Of a stretch of 64,000 bases of DNA, positions 57,103 through 64,000 are shown in pieces. The stretch's first letter is position 1. Each line of letters begins with the position of its first letter. The stretch spans positions 67,444 through 131,443 of the forward strand of contig NZ_JMFG01000011.1 in NCBI RefSeq assembly GCF_000687145.1, read 5' to 3'. Source of the DNA: Thermoanaerobaculum aquaticum (GTDB lineage Bacteria; Acidobacteriota; Thermoanaerobaculia; Thermoanaerobaculales; Thermoanaerobaculaceae). The notes below the pieces were generated by a model. It did not search any database. It was not told the DNA's origin and worked only from the letters and a program-made list of their open reading frames with translations. Made by a program: the position numbers and the translations under genes.

Positions 57103-59013
57103 ATGCGAAAGGCACTAACAGCATTTTTGGTTTTGACGATGGCAAGCGGAGCTTTTGCCGCGGTACAGCAAGCCCCGCGCCACGAGCAGGAGGGGATCCT
57201 CTCGGGCATGGAGCTGTCGCTGGCGTCCTTCGACGAACGGGGCGTTCCCACCTTCCTCGCCGGCAACCTCGGCCAGGTTTCTGGGGGCGATCCGGTTGGA
57301 GCTTCGCTCGCCTTTCTGGAAGAAAAGCGGGCGGTATTTCTTGCCACGGGCCAGGAAGAGTTTGCCTTCAATCGGGTCCAGGAAGATGAGCTCGGGCAAA
57401 TCCACGTGCGCTTCCAGCAGACGTTTCAGGGCCGACCGGTGGTAGGTGCCGAGCTCATCGTGCACCTGGAGGCAGCCTCCGGAAAGGTTTTGGCCATCAA
57501 CGGGAAGTTCGTGCCTGCGTCGGAAATACCGACGCAACCTCTCCTGGAAGCAGAAACCGCCCTGCAAGCGGCCGCCCCGGCGGCGGGAATTGCCTCGGGA
57601 ACGGTAGTGACGGCCCCCGAGCTGGTGTATGTACCTACCGATGAGGGCCTGCGGCTGGCCTGGCAAGCGACGGTGGCCTATGAGAGGGATGGAGAACCTT
57701 ACCTCGATCGGGTTTACGCGGATAGCGATACCGGTGAGTTCCTGGGGGCAGAGGGCCTCCTTCACCGTGCCCTGTACCGCAAGATCTACACCGCCAACAA
57801 CGGCACGTCCTTGCCCGGCACCTTGATGTTTGTGGAAGGTGGGTCCTCTTCGGACACCACCGCCATGGCCGCCTACAACAACTCGGGCATTACGTACAAC
57901 TACTACAAGACCAAGTTCAACCGCGACTCCTACGACAACGCCGGTGCCCAGTTGATTTCCACGGTTCACTATGGCAGCAACTACAACAACGCTTTCTGGA
58001 ACGGCTCGCAAATGGTCTATGGGGACGGTGATGGCACAACGTTCGGACCCTTTGCCAAAGCCCTGGACGTGGTGGCCCACGAGCTCACCCATGCGGTCAC
58101 CGACCGCACGGCCGGGCTTGCCTACCAGAACGATTCCGGCGCTCTCAACGAAGCCATGTCCGACATTTTTGGCGCGGCCACCGAGGCGTACAGTGCGGGC
58201 GGTATCAGCTCCAACACATGGAAGATTGGCGAGGCCTGCTACACCCCCGCCACCGCAGGGGATGCCCTCCGTTACATGAACAACCCCACGGCTGACGGGT
58301 ATTCAAGAGACTATTACCCGGAGCGGCTTTACGCCTACAACTGCACGCCATCCTCCAGCAACGACTACTGCGGGGTGCACGGTAACTCCGGCGTTGCCAA
58401 CCTGGCCTTCTACCTGATGGTCAGCGGTGGCAGCCATCCCCGGGCCAAGACCTCCATTGCCGTAACCTCGATTGGGCTTTCCCGGGCCGAGCAGATCTTT
58501 TACCGGGCCCTTACCGTCTATCTGACCTCCTCCAGCACCTACGTGGGAGCCCGCAACGCCACCGCGCAGGCAGCTACCGACCTTTACGGCTCCACCTATG
58601 CCACCTATGTGCATAAAGCTTGGGACGCGGTTGGCGTGCCTGGCGGACCGGTGAACATGAATGAGACCGAGTCCAACGGCTCGCTCTCCACCGCAAACAC
58701 CATCGGCACCAACGGCACCAACCTCCAGGGCTTCGTCGGCAGCTCCACCGACAACGATTACTTCAAGATCGGCGTGCCGGCGGGTAAGACCCTGGTGGTG
58801 TTCATGACGCCCCCCAGCACCAAGGACTACGAGCTTTACCTTTACAACAGCTCGGGAACCACCCTGGCCTCCAGCACTTACGGAACCGGTGTGAGGGAGC
58901 AGGTAATCTGGAAGAACACAGGGACGGCTACGGCCTACGTGTACGCCCGGGTCTACGGGTACAGCGGAGCCTACTCCACGACCTCGCCGTACTACCTAAA
59001 GGTGATTTGGTAA
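57103..59013 (+). CDS. Secreted thermolysin-family (M4) metalloprotease with PPC domain
   Basis: A 636-residue preproenzyme. Signal peptide ends AFA (17-19); the FTP/PepSY propeptide covers about 25-215; the M4 catalytic domain covers about 220-515. Zinc ligands are His326 and His330 in HELTH, with Glu327 the catalytic base, and Glu350 in GALNEAMSD. His426 in GVHGNSGVANLAFY stabilises the transition state. A bacterial pre-peptidase C-terminal (PPC) beta domain at about 530-636 is usually removed on maturation. Two cysteines near 395-425 may pair. The start ATG has GGAGG in front; an upstream in-frame ATG lacks a signal-peptide pattern. Confidence 0.93.
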   Translation: MRKALTAFLVLTMASGAFAAVQQAPRHEQEGILSGMELSLASFDERGVPTFLAGNLGQVSGGDPVGASLAFLEEKRAVFLATGQEEFAFNRVQEDELGQIHVRFQQTFQGRPVVGAELIVHLEAASGKVLAINGKFVPASEIPTQPLLEAETALQAAAPAAGIASGTVVTAPELVYVPTDEGLRLAWQATVAYERDGEPYLDRVYADSDTGEFLGAEGLLHRALYRKIYTANNGTSLPGTLMFVEGGSSSDTTAMAAYNNSGITYNYYKTKFNRDSYDNAGAQLISTVHYGSNYNNAFWNGSQMVYGDGDGTTFGPFAKALDVVAHELTHAVTDRTAGLAYQNDSGALNEAMSDIFGAATEAYSAGGISSNTWKIGEACYTPATAGDALRYMNNPTADGYSRDYYPERLYAYNCTPSSSNDYCGVHGNSGVANLAFYLMVSGGSHPRAKTSIAVTSIGLSRAEQIFYRALTVYLTSSSTYVGARNATAQAATDLYGSTYATYVHKAWDAVGVPGGPVNMNETESNGSLSTANTIGTNGTNLQGFVGSSTDNDYFKIGVPAGKTLVVFMTPPSTKDYELYLYNSSGTTLASSTYGTGVREQVIWKNTGTATAYVYARVYGYSGAYSTTSPYYLKVIW

Positions 59014-59067
59014 GGGGATTGGTCGCGGGGTTTAGGCACGCGTAACAGCTGCTTAACAACACCAAGA

Positions 59068-59095
59068 GGGGCGCTTCGGCGCCCCTTTTCCTTTT
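59068..59095 (+). terminator. Rho-independent terminator of the protease gene
   Basis: Seven-base-pair stem GGGGCGC/GCGCCCC with TTCG loop, then TTTTCCTTTT. Confidence 0.93.
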
Positions 59096-59111
59096 GCGCG
59101 AGGGGCTTGTG

Positions 59112-59117
59112 TAAAGT
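59112..59117 (+). promoter_or_regulatory. Probable -10 element of a leaderless transcript
   Basis: TAAAGT lies exactly six bases before the GTG at 59124; no ribosome-binding site is present. Confidence 0.4.
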
Positions 59118-59123
59118 AGCGGC

Positions 59124-60335
59124 GTGGACTGGCTGGTTTTGGCGGTGTTTGTGGCGGTTTACCTGGGCATGTTCCTGGGTGAGCTGCCGGGCCTGGCTTT
59201 GGACCGCACCGGCGTGGCGGTGTTGGGCGCCATTGCCCTGGTTGCCAGCGGCCGGGTCACGCCGGAAATGGCGTGGCAAGCGGTGGATGTCCCCACGTTG
59301 GCGCTTTTGGCCGGGCTCATGGTGGTTTCCGCGCAGTTTCGCCTGGCCGGGTTTTACACGTTTATTGCCCGGCGGCTGGCTTCAGCGGCGGTGGCGCCCC
59401 CCGTGCTGTTGGCCTGGCTGTTGGTAGTCGTCGCGGTGCTTTCGGCTTTTCTCGTGAACGACATCGTGTGCTTGGCCATGGCTCCCATCTTGGTGGAAGG
59501 GTGCGCCCGCCGGGGCTTGGACCCGGTGCCTTTTCTTTTGGGGCTTGCCTGTGCCGCCAACATCGGTTCCGCCGCCACGCTCATGGGCAACCCTCAAAAC
59601 ATGCTCATCGCCCAGAAGCTCCACCTGGGGTTTTTGTCCTACCTGGGTTTGGCTTTCCCGGTGGTGATTCTGAGCCTGGCTGCTTGCTGGCTGGTGCTGG
59701 TACTCCAGCAAAAAGGCCAGTGGTTCGCCCACACGCCCATACCCGCCATCACGGCCCGGGAGCTGTCCCGCTGGCAAGCGGCTAAGGGGCTCGTGGTGTT
59801 AGGCGCGGTGGTGCTGGCGTTTAGCGTGACCCCCTGGCCCCGGGAAATCGTGGCGGTCACCGCGGCAGGGCTGTTGCTCACCTCAAGGAGAATGGCCTCC
59901 CGGGAGATGCTGGGGCTGGTGGACTGGCAGCTCTTGGCGCTTTTTGTGGGGCTTTTTGTGGTGAACCACGCCTTTGCGGTGGAGGGGTGGATGGCGGCAG
60001 CTTTGAGCAAGCTTTCCGGCTGGGGCCTGGATCTCTCGCAACCGGCAGTGCTTTTCCTTTCCGCCGCGGCGCTTTCCAACCTGGTTTCCAACGTTCCTGC
60101 GGTGATGTTGCTCTTGCCTTCTGCCACCTATCCGGCCGCAGGACCTATCCTGGCTTTGGCTTCCACCCTGGCGGGCAACTTGCTGGTGGTGGGCAGCATC
60201 GCCAACATCATCGTGGTGGAGCAAGCGGCGCAACTGGGGGTCGGGATTTCAGCCCGAGACCACGCTCGGGTGGGGGTGCCGGTGAGCCTCATCACGCTTT
60301 TCCTCGCCTTAGCTTGGGTTTTGCTGGCGTTTTGA
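59124..60335 (+). CDS. ArsB/NhaD/SLC13-like anion or ion permease
   Basis: A 403-residue membrane protein with about eleven helices of the ion-transporter superfamily. Key signatures are VDVPTLALLAGLMVVSAQFR, LVNDIVCLAMAPILVE and AANIGSAATLMGNPQNMLIA in the first half, with the inverted-repeat counterpart ALSNLVSNVPAVMLLLP and VGSIANIIVVE in the second. The NPQN and SNVPA loops form the substrate site. Substrate may be arsenite, a dicarboxylate or sodium/proton; sequence does not decide. The GTG start fits the first helix. It is probably a one-gene unit. Confidence 0.85.
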   Translation: MDWLVLAVFVAVYLGMFLGELPGLALDRTGVAVLGAIALVASGRVTPEMAWQAVDVPTLALLAGLMVVSAQFRLAGFYTFIARRLASAAVAPPVLLAWLLVVVAVLSAFLVNDIVCLAMAPILVEGCARRGLDPVPFLLGLACAANIGSAATLMGNPQNMLIAQKLHLGFLSYLGLAFPVVILSLAACWLVLVLQQKGQWFAHTPIPAITARELSRWQAAKGLVVLGAVVLAFSVTPWPREIVAVTAAGLLLTSRRMASREMLGLVDWQLLALFVGLFVVNHAFAVEGWMAAALSKLSGWGLDLSQPAVLFLSAAALSNLVSNVPAVMLLLPSATYPAAGPILALASTLAGNLLVVGSIANIIVVEQAAQLGVGISARDHARVGVPVSLITLFLALAWVLLAF

Positions 60336-60346
60336 CCCGGACCCCC

Positions 60347-60374
60347 TTGACAACTGGAAAAGAAGGTTTACCTT
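60347..60374 (+). promoter_or_regulatory. Possible promoter of the beta-lysine cassette
   Basis: TTGACA, 16-base spacer, TACCTT. The start would fall near 60382, the first base of a small open frame, or give a 200-base leader for the radical SAM gene. Confidence 0.5.
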
Positions 60375-60381
60375 TCGCGCC

Positions 60382-60501
60382 ATGGAGCTAGACTCGGCTA
60401 CCGAAAAGCCTCCAAGTAGTAGCCTCGGAAAGCTGCTCATCTCTCCTTTCAACGGCAGTGCCTTTTTCTCGGGACAGGTGAGGTGCGAACAGCTTTCCTA
60501 A
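60382..60501 (+). CDS. Possible 39-residue small protein ahead of the radical SAM gene
   Basis: An ATG-started frame of 39 codons reads MELDSATEKPPSSSLGKLLI, then a Phe/Gly/Ser stretch and the ending VRCEQLS. It begins seven bases after a TACCTT -10, the leaderless spacing seen elsewhere here. About 60% of third codon positions are G or C, less than in neighbouring genes, and no ribosome site exists, so chance is possible. If real, it could be a leader or a precursor peptide for the ATP-grasp and radical SAM enzymes downstream. I know no homologue. Confidence 0.25.
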   Translation: MELDSATEKPPSSSLGKLLISPFNGSAFFSGQVRCEQLS

Positions 60502-60588
60502 GCTCGCCGTTTACTTTACAAGCCGTCATTCGGTTCCACCTGGAGTTTCCCCCCGTGGACTGGAGTGAGGCTAGGGAGGAACACGTTC

Positions 60589-61749
60589 ATGCTTGAGGCA
60601 CAGGCGTTCCCATCGGCAACCCAGCAGTTTGTAAGCCGCGAAGCCATCTGTGCGGTGTTCGGGGAGACCTACGATCCGGTTTCCTGGCAAGACTGGCGTT
60701 GGCAGATGCGCCACCGCCTCCACCGGCTGGACCAGTTTGAGAAGCTCTTGAGCTTGACCCCAGCCGAGCGGGTGGGGTTGACCATGGCTTCCCAGCGCTT
60801 TGCGGTGGCGGTTACCCCCCACTTTGCGGCGCTCATGGACTCCGAGGACCCCAACTGCCCCATCCGCAAGCAGGTGATCCCCCGGGAAGAGGAGCTGGTG
60901 GCCGCTCCCGGGGACTTGGTGGACCCCTGCGGGGAAGACCAGCACATGGTGGTGGAGGGATTGGTGCACCGCTACCCGGACCGGGTGCTGCTGCTGGCCC
61001 AGGATGCCTGCGCGGCGTACTGCCGGTACTGCACCCGCTCGCGCCTGGTGGCGCAAGGGGACTTAAACGCCTTACCCAAGCGGCTGGAGGCCATTTTGGA
61101 TTACCTCCGCGCCCATCCCGAGGTGCGGGACGTGCTGATTTCCGGCGGCGATCCCCTGCTTTTCTCCGACGATCGGCTGGACGCTTTGCTTTCCGCCGTC
61201 CGCTCGGTGCCGTCGGTGGAGTTCGTGCGCCTGGGCAGCCGGGTCCCGGGCTTTCTCCCCCAGCGCATTACCTCGGAGCTGGCGGCGGTTCTCCGCAGGC
61301 ACCGGGTCTGGCTTTCCTTGCACTTTTCCCACCCGCGGGAGCTAACCCCGGAGGTAGCGGCCGCTTGCGACACCCTGGCCGATGCCGGCGTCCCCTTGGG
61401 CAGCCAAACGGTGCTTTTGGCCGGCGTCAACGATGACGCCAACACCTTGCGGGAGCTGTTTACTGGCTTGCTCAAGCTGCGGGTGCGGCCTTACTACCTC
61501 TACCAGTGCGATCCGGTGCTGGGAACCTCGCACTTGCGCACCTCCATTGCCAAGGGGCTGGAAATTATGGGCCAGCTGCGCGGCTTTACCACCGGTTACG
61601 CGGTTCCCACCTACGTGGTGGATGCCCCGGGCGGCGGGGGCAAGATTCCCTTGCAACCGCCATCCGTGGTGGCCCATGAGGGCGAAACCTGGGTTCTGCG
61701 CAACTGGTCGGGAAGGCTCTTTACCTACCAAGACCCACCGCAAGCATGA
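60589..61749 (+). CDS. Lysine 2,3-aminomutase-like radical SAM enzyme (KamA family)
   Basis: A 386-residue radical SAM/PLP enzyme expected to convert L-lysine to beta-lysine. The cluster motif is CAAYCRYC (Cys141, Cys145, Cys148). The PLP lysine is Lys352 in PGGGGK. The two aspartates that hold the lysine side chain in the clostridial enzyme are kept: Asp308 in YQCDPVLGTSH and Asp345 in VDAPGGGG. Glutamate 2,3-aminomutases replace these, so lysine is the likely substrate. It lacks part of the C-terminal tetramer tail of the 416-residue enzyme. I use the ATG after GGAGG; a GTG eight codons upstream is possible. ATGA overlap with the first ATP-grasp gene. Confidence 0.87.
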   Translation: MLEAQAFPSATQQFVSREAICAVFGETYDPVSWQDWRWQMRHRLHRLDQFEKLLSLTPAERVGLTMASQRFAVAVTPHFAALMDSEDPNCPIRKQVIPREEELVAAPGDLVDPCGEDQHMVVEGLVHRYPDRVLLLAQDACAAYCRYCTRSRLVAQGDLNALPKRLEAILDYLRAHPEVRDVLISGGDPLLFSDDRLDALLSAVRSVPSVEFVRLGSRVPGFLPQRITSELAAVLRRHRVWLSLHFSHPRELTPEVAAACDTLADAGVPLGSQTVLLAGVNDDANTLRELFTGLLKLRVRPYYLYQCDPVLGTSHLRTSIAKGLEIMGQLRGFTTGYAVPTYVVDAPGGGGKIPLQPPSVVAHEGETWVLRNWSGRLFTYQDPPQA

Positions 61750-62732
61750 AGGCGCTGCATCTCGGCTTCGTCTTCGATTGCCAGGAGGACTACCTGGCCC
61801 AGGGCTTCACCCCTGAGCAGGTGGCGGAGTTCGATCCCCGGGTCACCGTGGAGGGCATTGCCGCAGGCTTGCACGCTTGCGGCCATGAAGTGAGCTTGGT
61901 AGGAAACGGCCAAGCTTTGGCTCGGTCTCTTGCCCAAGGGCAGCGCTACGACTTGGTCTTCAACATTGCCGAAGGGCTGACCGGCTTTTCCCGGGAAGCG
62001 CAGGTGCCGGCGCTTTGCGAGCTTTACCGGCAAAAGTACACGTTTTCCGATCCCCTCACCTGCGCCCTCACCTTGCACAAAGCCATGGCCAAGCGGGTGG
62101 TGCGCGACGCGGGCTTGCCCACCGCCCCGTTTTTCGTGGTAGAAAGCCCGCAAGACCTGCGGGAAATCCCCTTTCCCGGGCCTTACTTTGCCAAACCGGT
62201 GGCAGAGGGAAGCTCCAAAGGCATTTCCGCCCGCTGCCAGGCGCAGGCCGCCAGCACGCTCCAGGAGGTGTGCCGGGAGCTGCTTGCAAGCTTCCAGCAA
62301 CCGGTGCTGGTGGAGCGGTTCCTGCCCGGGAGGGAAGTCACCGTAGGGATCGTTGGCAACGGGGGCGGAGCCCGGGTGCTGGGGGTCATGGAGGTGGAGT
62401 TTACCGAGCGGGCCGAAACCCAGGCGTACACCGCGCTGAACAAGGAACAATACCGGGAAAGGGTCCGCTACCGCTTGCTTCAGGATGAGGAGCTCGCCCG
62501 CCAGGCCGGTGATCTGGCATTGGCGGTGTATCACCTTTTGGGTTGCCGGGATGCGGCGCGGTTGGACCTCCGCTGCGATGAAACCGGCACACCGCAGTTT
62601 CTAGAAGCCAACCCTCTTCCCGGCCTGGACCCCATCCGCTCGGACCTGCCCATCCTCGCCCGCCTGGCGGGCGTGGAGTACGTGGAGCTGCTTTCGGCCA
62701 TCGTGGAGGCCGCGTGGACCCGTCGGTGGTAG
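61746..62732 (+). CDS. D-Ala-D-Ala ligase-like ATP-grasp enzyme 1
   Basis: A 328-residue ATP-grasp enzyme. N-terminal substrate domain has DLVFNIAEGLTGFSREAQVPAL, as in Ddl enzymes (FNxxEG). The ATP-grasp core has YFAKPVAEGSSKGISARC (phosphate-binding loop), VLVERFLPGREVTVGIVG and the magnesium triad in DLRCDETGTPQFLEANPLPG. The serine-tyrosine pattern of true Ddl is not clear, so a different acceptor amine, such as beta-lysine, is plausible. It forms an amide or peptide bond through an acyl phosphate. Cotranslated with the radical SAM enzyme and, by a 19-bp overlap, with ATP-grasp 2. Confidence 0.87.
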   Translation: MKALHLGFVFDCQEDYLAQGFTPEQVAEFDPRVTVEGIAAGLHACGHEVSLVGNGQALARSLAQGQRYDLVFNIAEGLTGFSREAQVPALCELYRQKYTFSDPLTCALTLHKAMAKRVVRDAGLPTAPFFVVESPQDLREIPFPGPYFAKPVAEGSSKGISARCQAQAASTLQEVCRELLASFQQPVLVERFLPGREVTVGIVGNGGGARVLGVMEVEFTERAETQAYTALNKEQYRERVRYRLLQDEELARQAGDLALAVYHLLGCRDAARLDLRCDETGTPQFLEANPLPGLDPIRSDLPILARLAGVEYVELLSAIVEAAWTRRW

Positions 62733-63679
62733 TTGCCCATAACCCGGTGCCGGCCGGTGCCGATCCCGCCACCGCCGACGTTTTGGAACAAGTAGCGTTG
62801 GTCGCCGAAGCCCTCGAGGAGCTGGCCATTCCCTACGAGGTGCGCGAGGTTACCGATCCCACGGCGGTGGAGCCATTCCGGGGCAAGGTGGTGTTTAACC
62901 TTTTTGAGGCTGAAGCCGGGAAGTTTCAGCTCCCCCTGGTGTTTGCCCAAACGTTAGAAGCTTCAGGCATTCCCTTTACCGGCTCATGCCGTGACGTTTT
63001 AGCCCTCACCACCAACAAGGTGGCCACCCGCCAGCGGCTCGCCGAGTTTGGCGTTCCGGTGGCGCCAGGGGGCGTGGCGTTCCAAGACCTTGCTTCGGTG
63101 CCATCCCCGTGGCTCGTCAAGCCCGCCTGGGAGGACGCCTCGGTGGGTTTGGAGGGCAACCCGGTGTGTTTCACCAGAAAGGATTTAGAGCAAAGGGTGG
63201 CGCAGCTGACCCGGCGCTTTCCCGGTCAGGAGATCCTGGTGGAGCACTTCCTGCCAGGTCGGGAGTTCAACGTGTCGCTCTTGGCAGGCGGTAACACGCT
63301 GGAGGTGTTGCCGGTCGCCGAAATAGCGTTTGTGGACTTTCCCCCCGATGTGCCGCCCCTGGTGAGCTACGAAGCCAAATGGGAAGCGGGCTCCTTTGCC
63401 GACACCCACACTGTGCGGGTCTTCCCACCGGCCGAGGATCCTGTGGTTGCCACCGCGCGGGAGCTGGCCCTGCAGGCGGCCCTGGCTTGCGGGGTTTCCG
63501 GGTACGCCCGGGTGGATTTGCGGTGCAACGAAGAAGGCAGGCCTTGCGTGCTGGAGGTCAACGCCAACCCCTGCCTGGCCCCGGGGGCGGGCTTTCTGGC
63601 AGCTGCCGCCCAGGCTGGCCTGAACCCGCCTCAGGTGGTTTCCCGCATCCTGGCGGCCACGGGAGTGGTATGCGCCTGA
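62714..63679 (+). CDS. D-Ala-D-Ala ligase-like ATP-grasp enzyme 2
   Basis: A 321-residue ATP-grasp enzyme, distantly related to its neighbour. It has VVFNLFEAEAGKFQLPLVFA, then PWLVKPAWEDASVGLEG (ATP loop), ILVEHFLPGREFNVSLLAG and DLRCNEEGRPCVLEVNANPC (magnesium site). GTG start at 62714 lies inside the previous gene, 19 bp before its end. Loop differences from ATP-grasp 1 in the 190-225 region suggest a separate acceptor, so the two may act one after the other to build a tripeptide-like product. Its stop overlaps the GNAT gene by 10 bp. Confidence 0.87.
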   Translation: MDPSVVVAHNPVPAGADPATADVLEQVALVAEALEELAIPYEVREVTDPTAVEPFRGKVVFNLFEAEAGKFQLPLVFAQTLEASGIPFTGSCRDVLALTTNKVATRQRLAEFGVPVAPGGVAFQDLASVPSPWLVKPAWEDASVGLEGNPVCFTRKDLEQRVAQLTRRFPGQEILVEHFLPGREFNVSLLAGGNTLEVLPVAEIAFVDFPPDVPPLVSYEAKWEAGSFADTHTVRVFPPAEDPVVATARELALQAALACGVSGYARVDLRCNEEGRPCVLEVNANPCLAPGAGFLAAAAQAGLNPPQVVSRILAATGVVCA

Positions 63680-64000
63680 GGCGCGAGCTTTTGCCCGCGG
63701 ACCGTGAGGCTATCGCCTTGCTGCTTGCGGCCACCGGCTTTTTCAACCCGGAAGAAAGTGCTGTGGCGCTGGAACTGGTGGATGAGCGGCTGAGCCAGGG
63801 TCCCGAAAGCCACTACCGCTTCTTGGTGGCCGAAGAAGCTGGCCAAGTCTTGGGTTACGCCTGCTGGGGGCCCATCCCCGGCACCCGTTTTTCAGCGGAC
63901 CTCTACTGGATTGCCGTGAACCCAAACGCCCAAGGCCACGGGGTGGGGCGAGCGCTTCTAGCTGCCATCGAAGCGTGGATGGCCGAACAGGGCCGCTTCC
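63670..64000 (+). CDS. GNAT-family N-acetyltransferase (partial)
   Basis: The first 110 residues of a GNAT enzyme, cut by the right edge. YRFLVAEEAGQVLGYACWGP and LYWIAVNPNAQGHGVGRALL hold strands 2-4 and the acetyl-CoA loop QGHGVGR. It overlaps the ATP-grasp 2 gene by 10 bp. In other bacteria and methanogens a GNAT enzyme (AblB) acetylates beta-lysine made by lysine 2,3-aminomutase (AblA); this one could act similarly or cap the peptide product. That link is inference. Confidence 0.87.
   Translation, partial: MRLRRELLPADREAIALLLAATGFFNPEESAVALELVDERLSQGPESHYRFLVAEEAGQVLGYACWGPIPGTRFSADLYWIAVNPNAQGHGVGRALLAAIEAWMAEQGRF

Noticed and set aside
60478-60496. GAGGTGCGAAC resembling the start of the lysine riboswitch
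   Set aside because: The later conserved parts of the L-box are missing and the string lies within a small open frame; chance match.
1-64000. CRISPR array, insertion sequence, prophage or integrative element
   Set aside because: No regularly spaced repeats, transposase, integrase or flanking duplicated ends were seen; the tRNA-Asn has no repeat of its 3' end nearby that I could find.

Overview
The window is a GC-rich, tightly packed bacterial chromosome segment with about 50 genes. Many neighbours overlap by ATGA, GTGA or TTGA. Two Oar-like TonB receptors with N-terminal carboxypeptidase-regulatory domains, lipoprotein signals, type IV pilins and a Wzm/Wzt exporter show a Gram-negative envelope. 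The gene repertoire is most like Acidobacteriota, for example the Thermoanaerobaculum lineage. That assignment is inference from gene content; no rRNA gene is present. One tRNA gene (Asn, GTT) is found. I see no CRISPR array, insertion sequence, integrase or phage gene.

Layout. (1) 1-24.6 kb is a surface-glycan and pilus region: a WecA/MraY-like initiating transferase, several GT2 and GT4 glycosyltransferases, an MFS-spermidine-synthase fusion, two YfhO-like membrane proteins, two Wzy_C (O-antigen ligase-like) proteins next to two type IV pilin-like genes, a methyltransferase, an ABC glycan exporter linked to an amino-acid-type binding lipoprotein, mannose-1-phosphate guanylyltransferase and a HAD hydrolase. 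(2) 24.6-26.9 kb holds an Fe(2+)-trafficking-like protein, a glycerate kinase and a DUF3891 protein. (3) 27.0-43.3 kb is a self-contained beta-glucan utilisation locus: a LacI regulator with promoter and operator, a TonB receptor, a GH144/glycoamylase-like lipoprotein, a sugar ABC binding protein and two permeases, a 989-residue protein with a predicted helical-barrel half, a GH1 beta-glucosidase, a GH94 phosphorylase and the ABC ATPase. (4) 43.4-53.8 kb is mixed: a large secreted beta-propeller protein, an unrecognised 238-residue protein, an ArsR/DoxX pair, a VIT/vWA protein with a MerR regulator, a possible structured RNA, tRNA-Asn, a DUF1858 protein and an RluA pseudouridine synthase. (5) 53.9-60.3 kb has a second TonB receptor, a thermolysin-family protease and an ArsB/SLC13-like permease. 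(6) 60.3-64 kb is a compact cassette of lysine 2,3-aminomutase-like radical SAM enzyme, two different D-Ala-D-Ala-ligase-like ATP-grasp enzymes and a GNAT acetyltransferase cut by the window edge, with a possible 39-residue ORF in front.

How the parts fit. The glucan locus reads as a full route: outer-membrane uptake, envelope cleavage, ABC import, then cytosolic hydrolysis or phosphorolysis, under a LacI repressor whose palindrome sits at its own transcription start. The last cassette carries both aspartates that bind lysine in lysine 2,3-aminomutase, so it probably makes beta-lysine and joins it to another amino acid or peptide; the product is unknown. Several first genes of transcription units have a TANNNT hexamer six to eight bases before the start codon and no Shine-Dalgarno sequence, which suggests leaderless mRNAs are common here.
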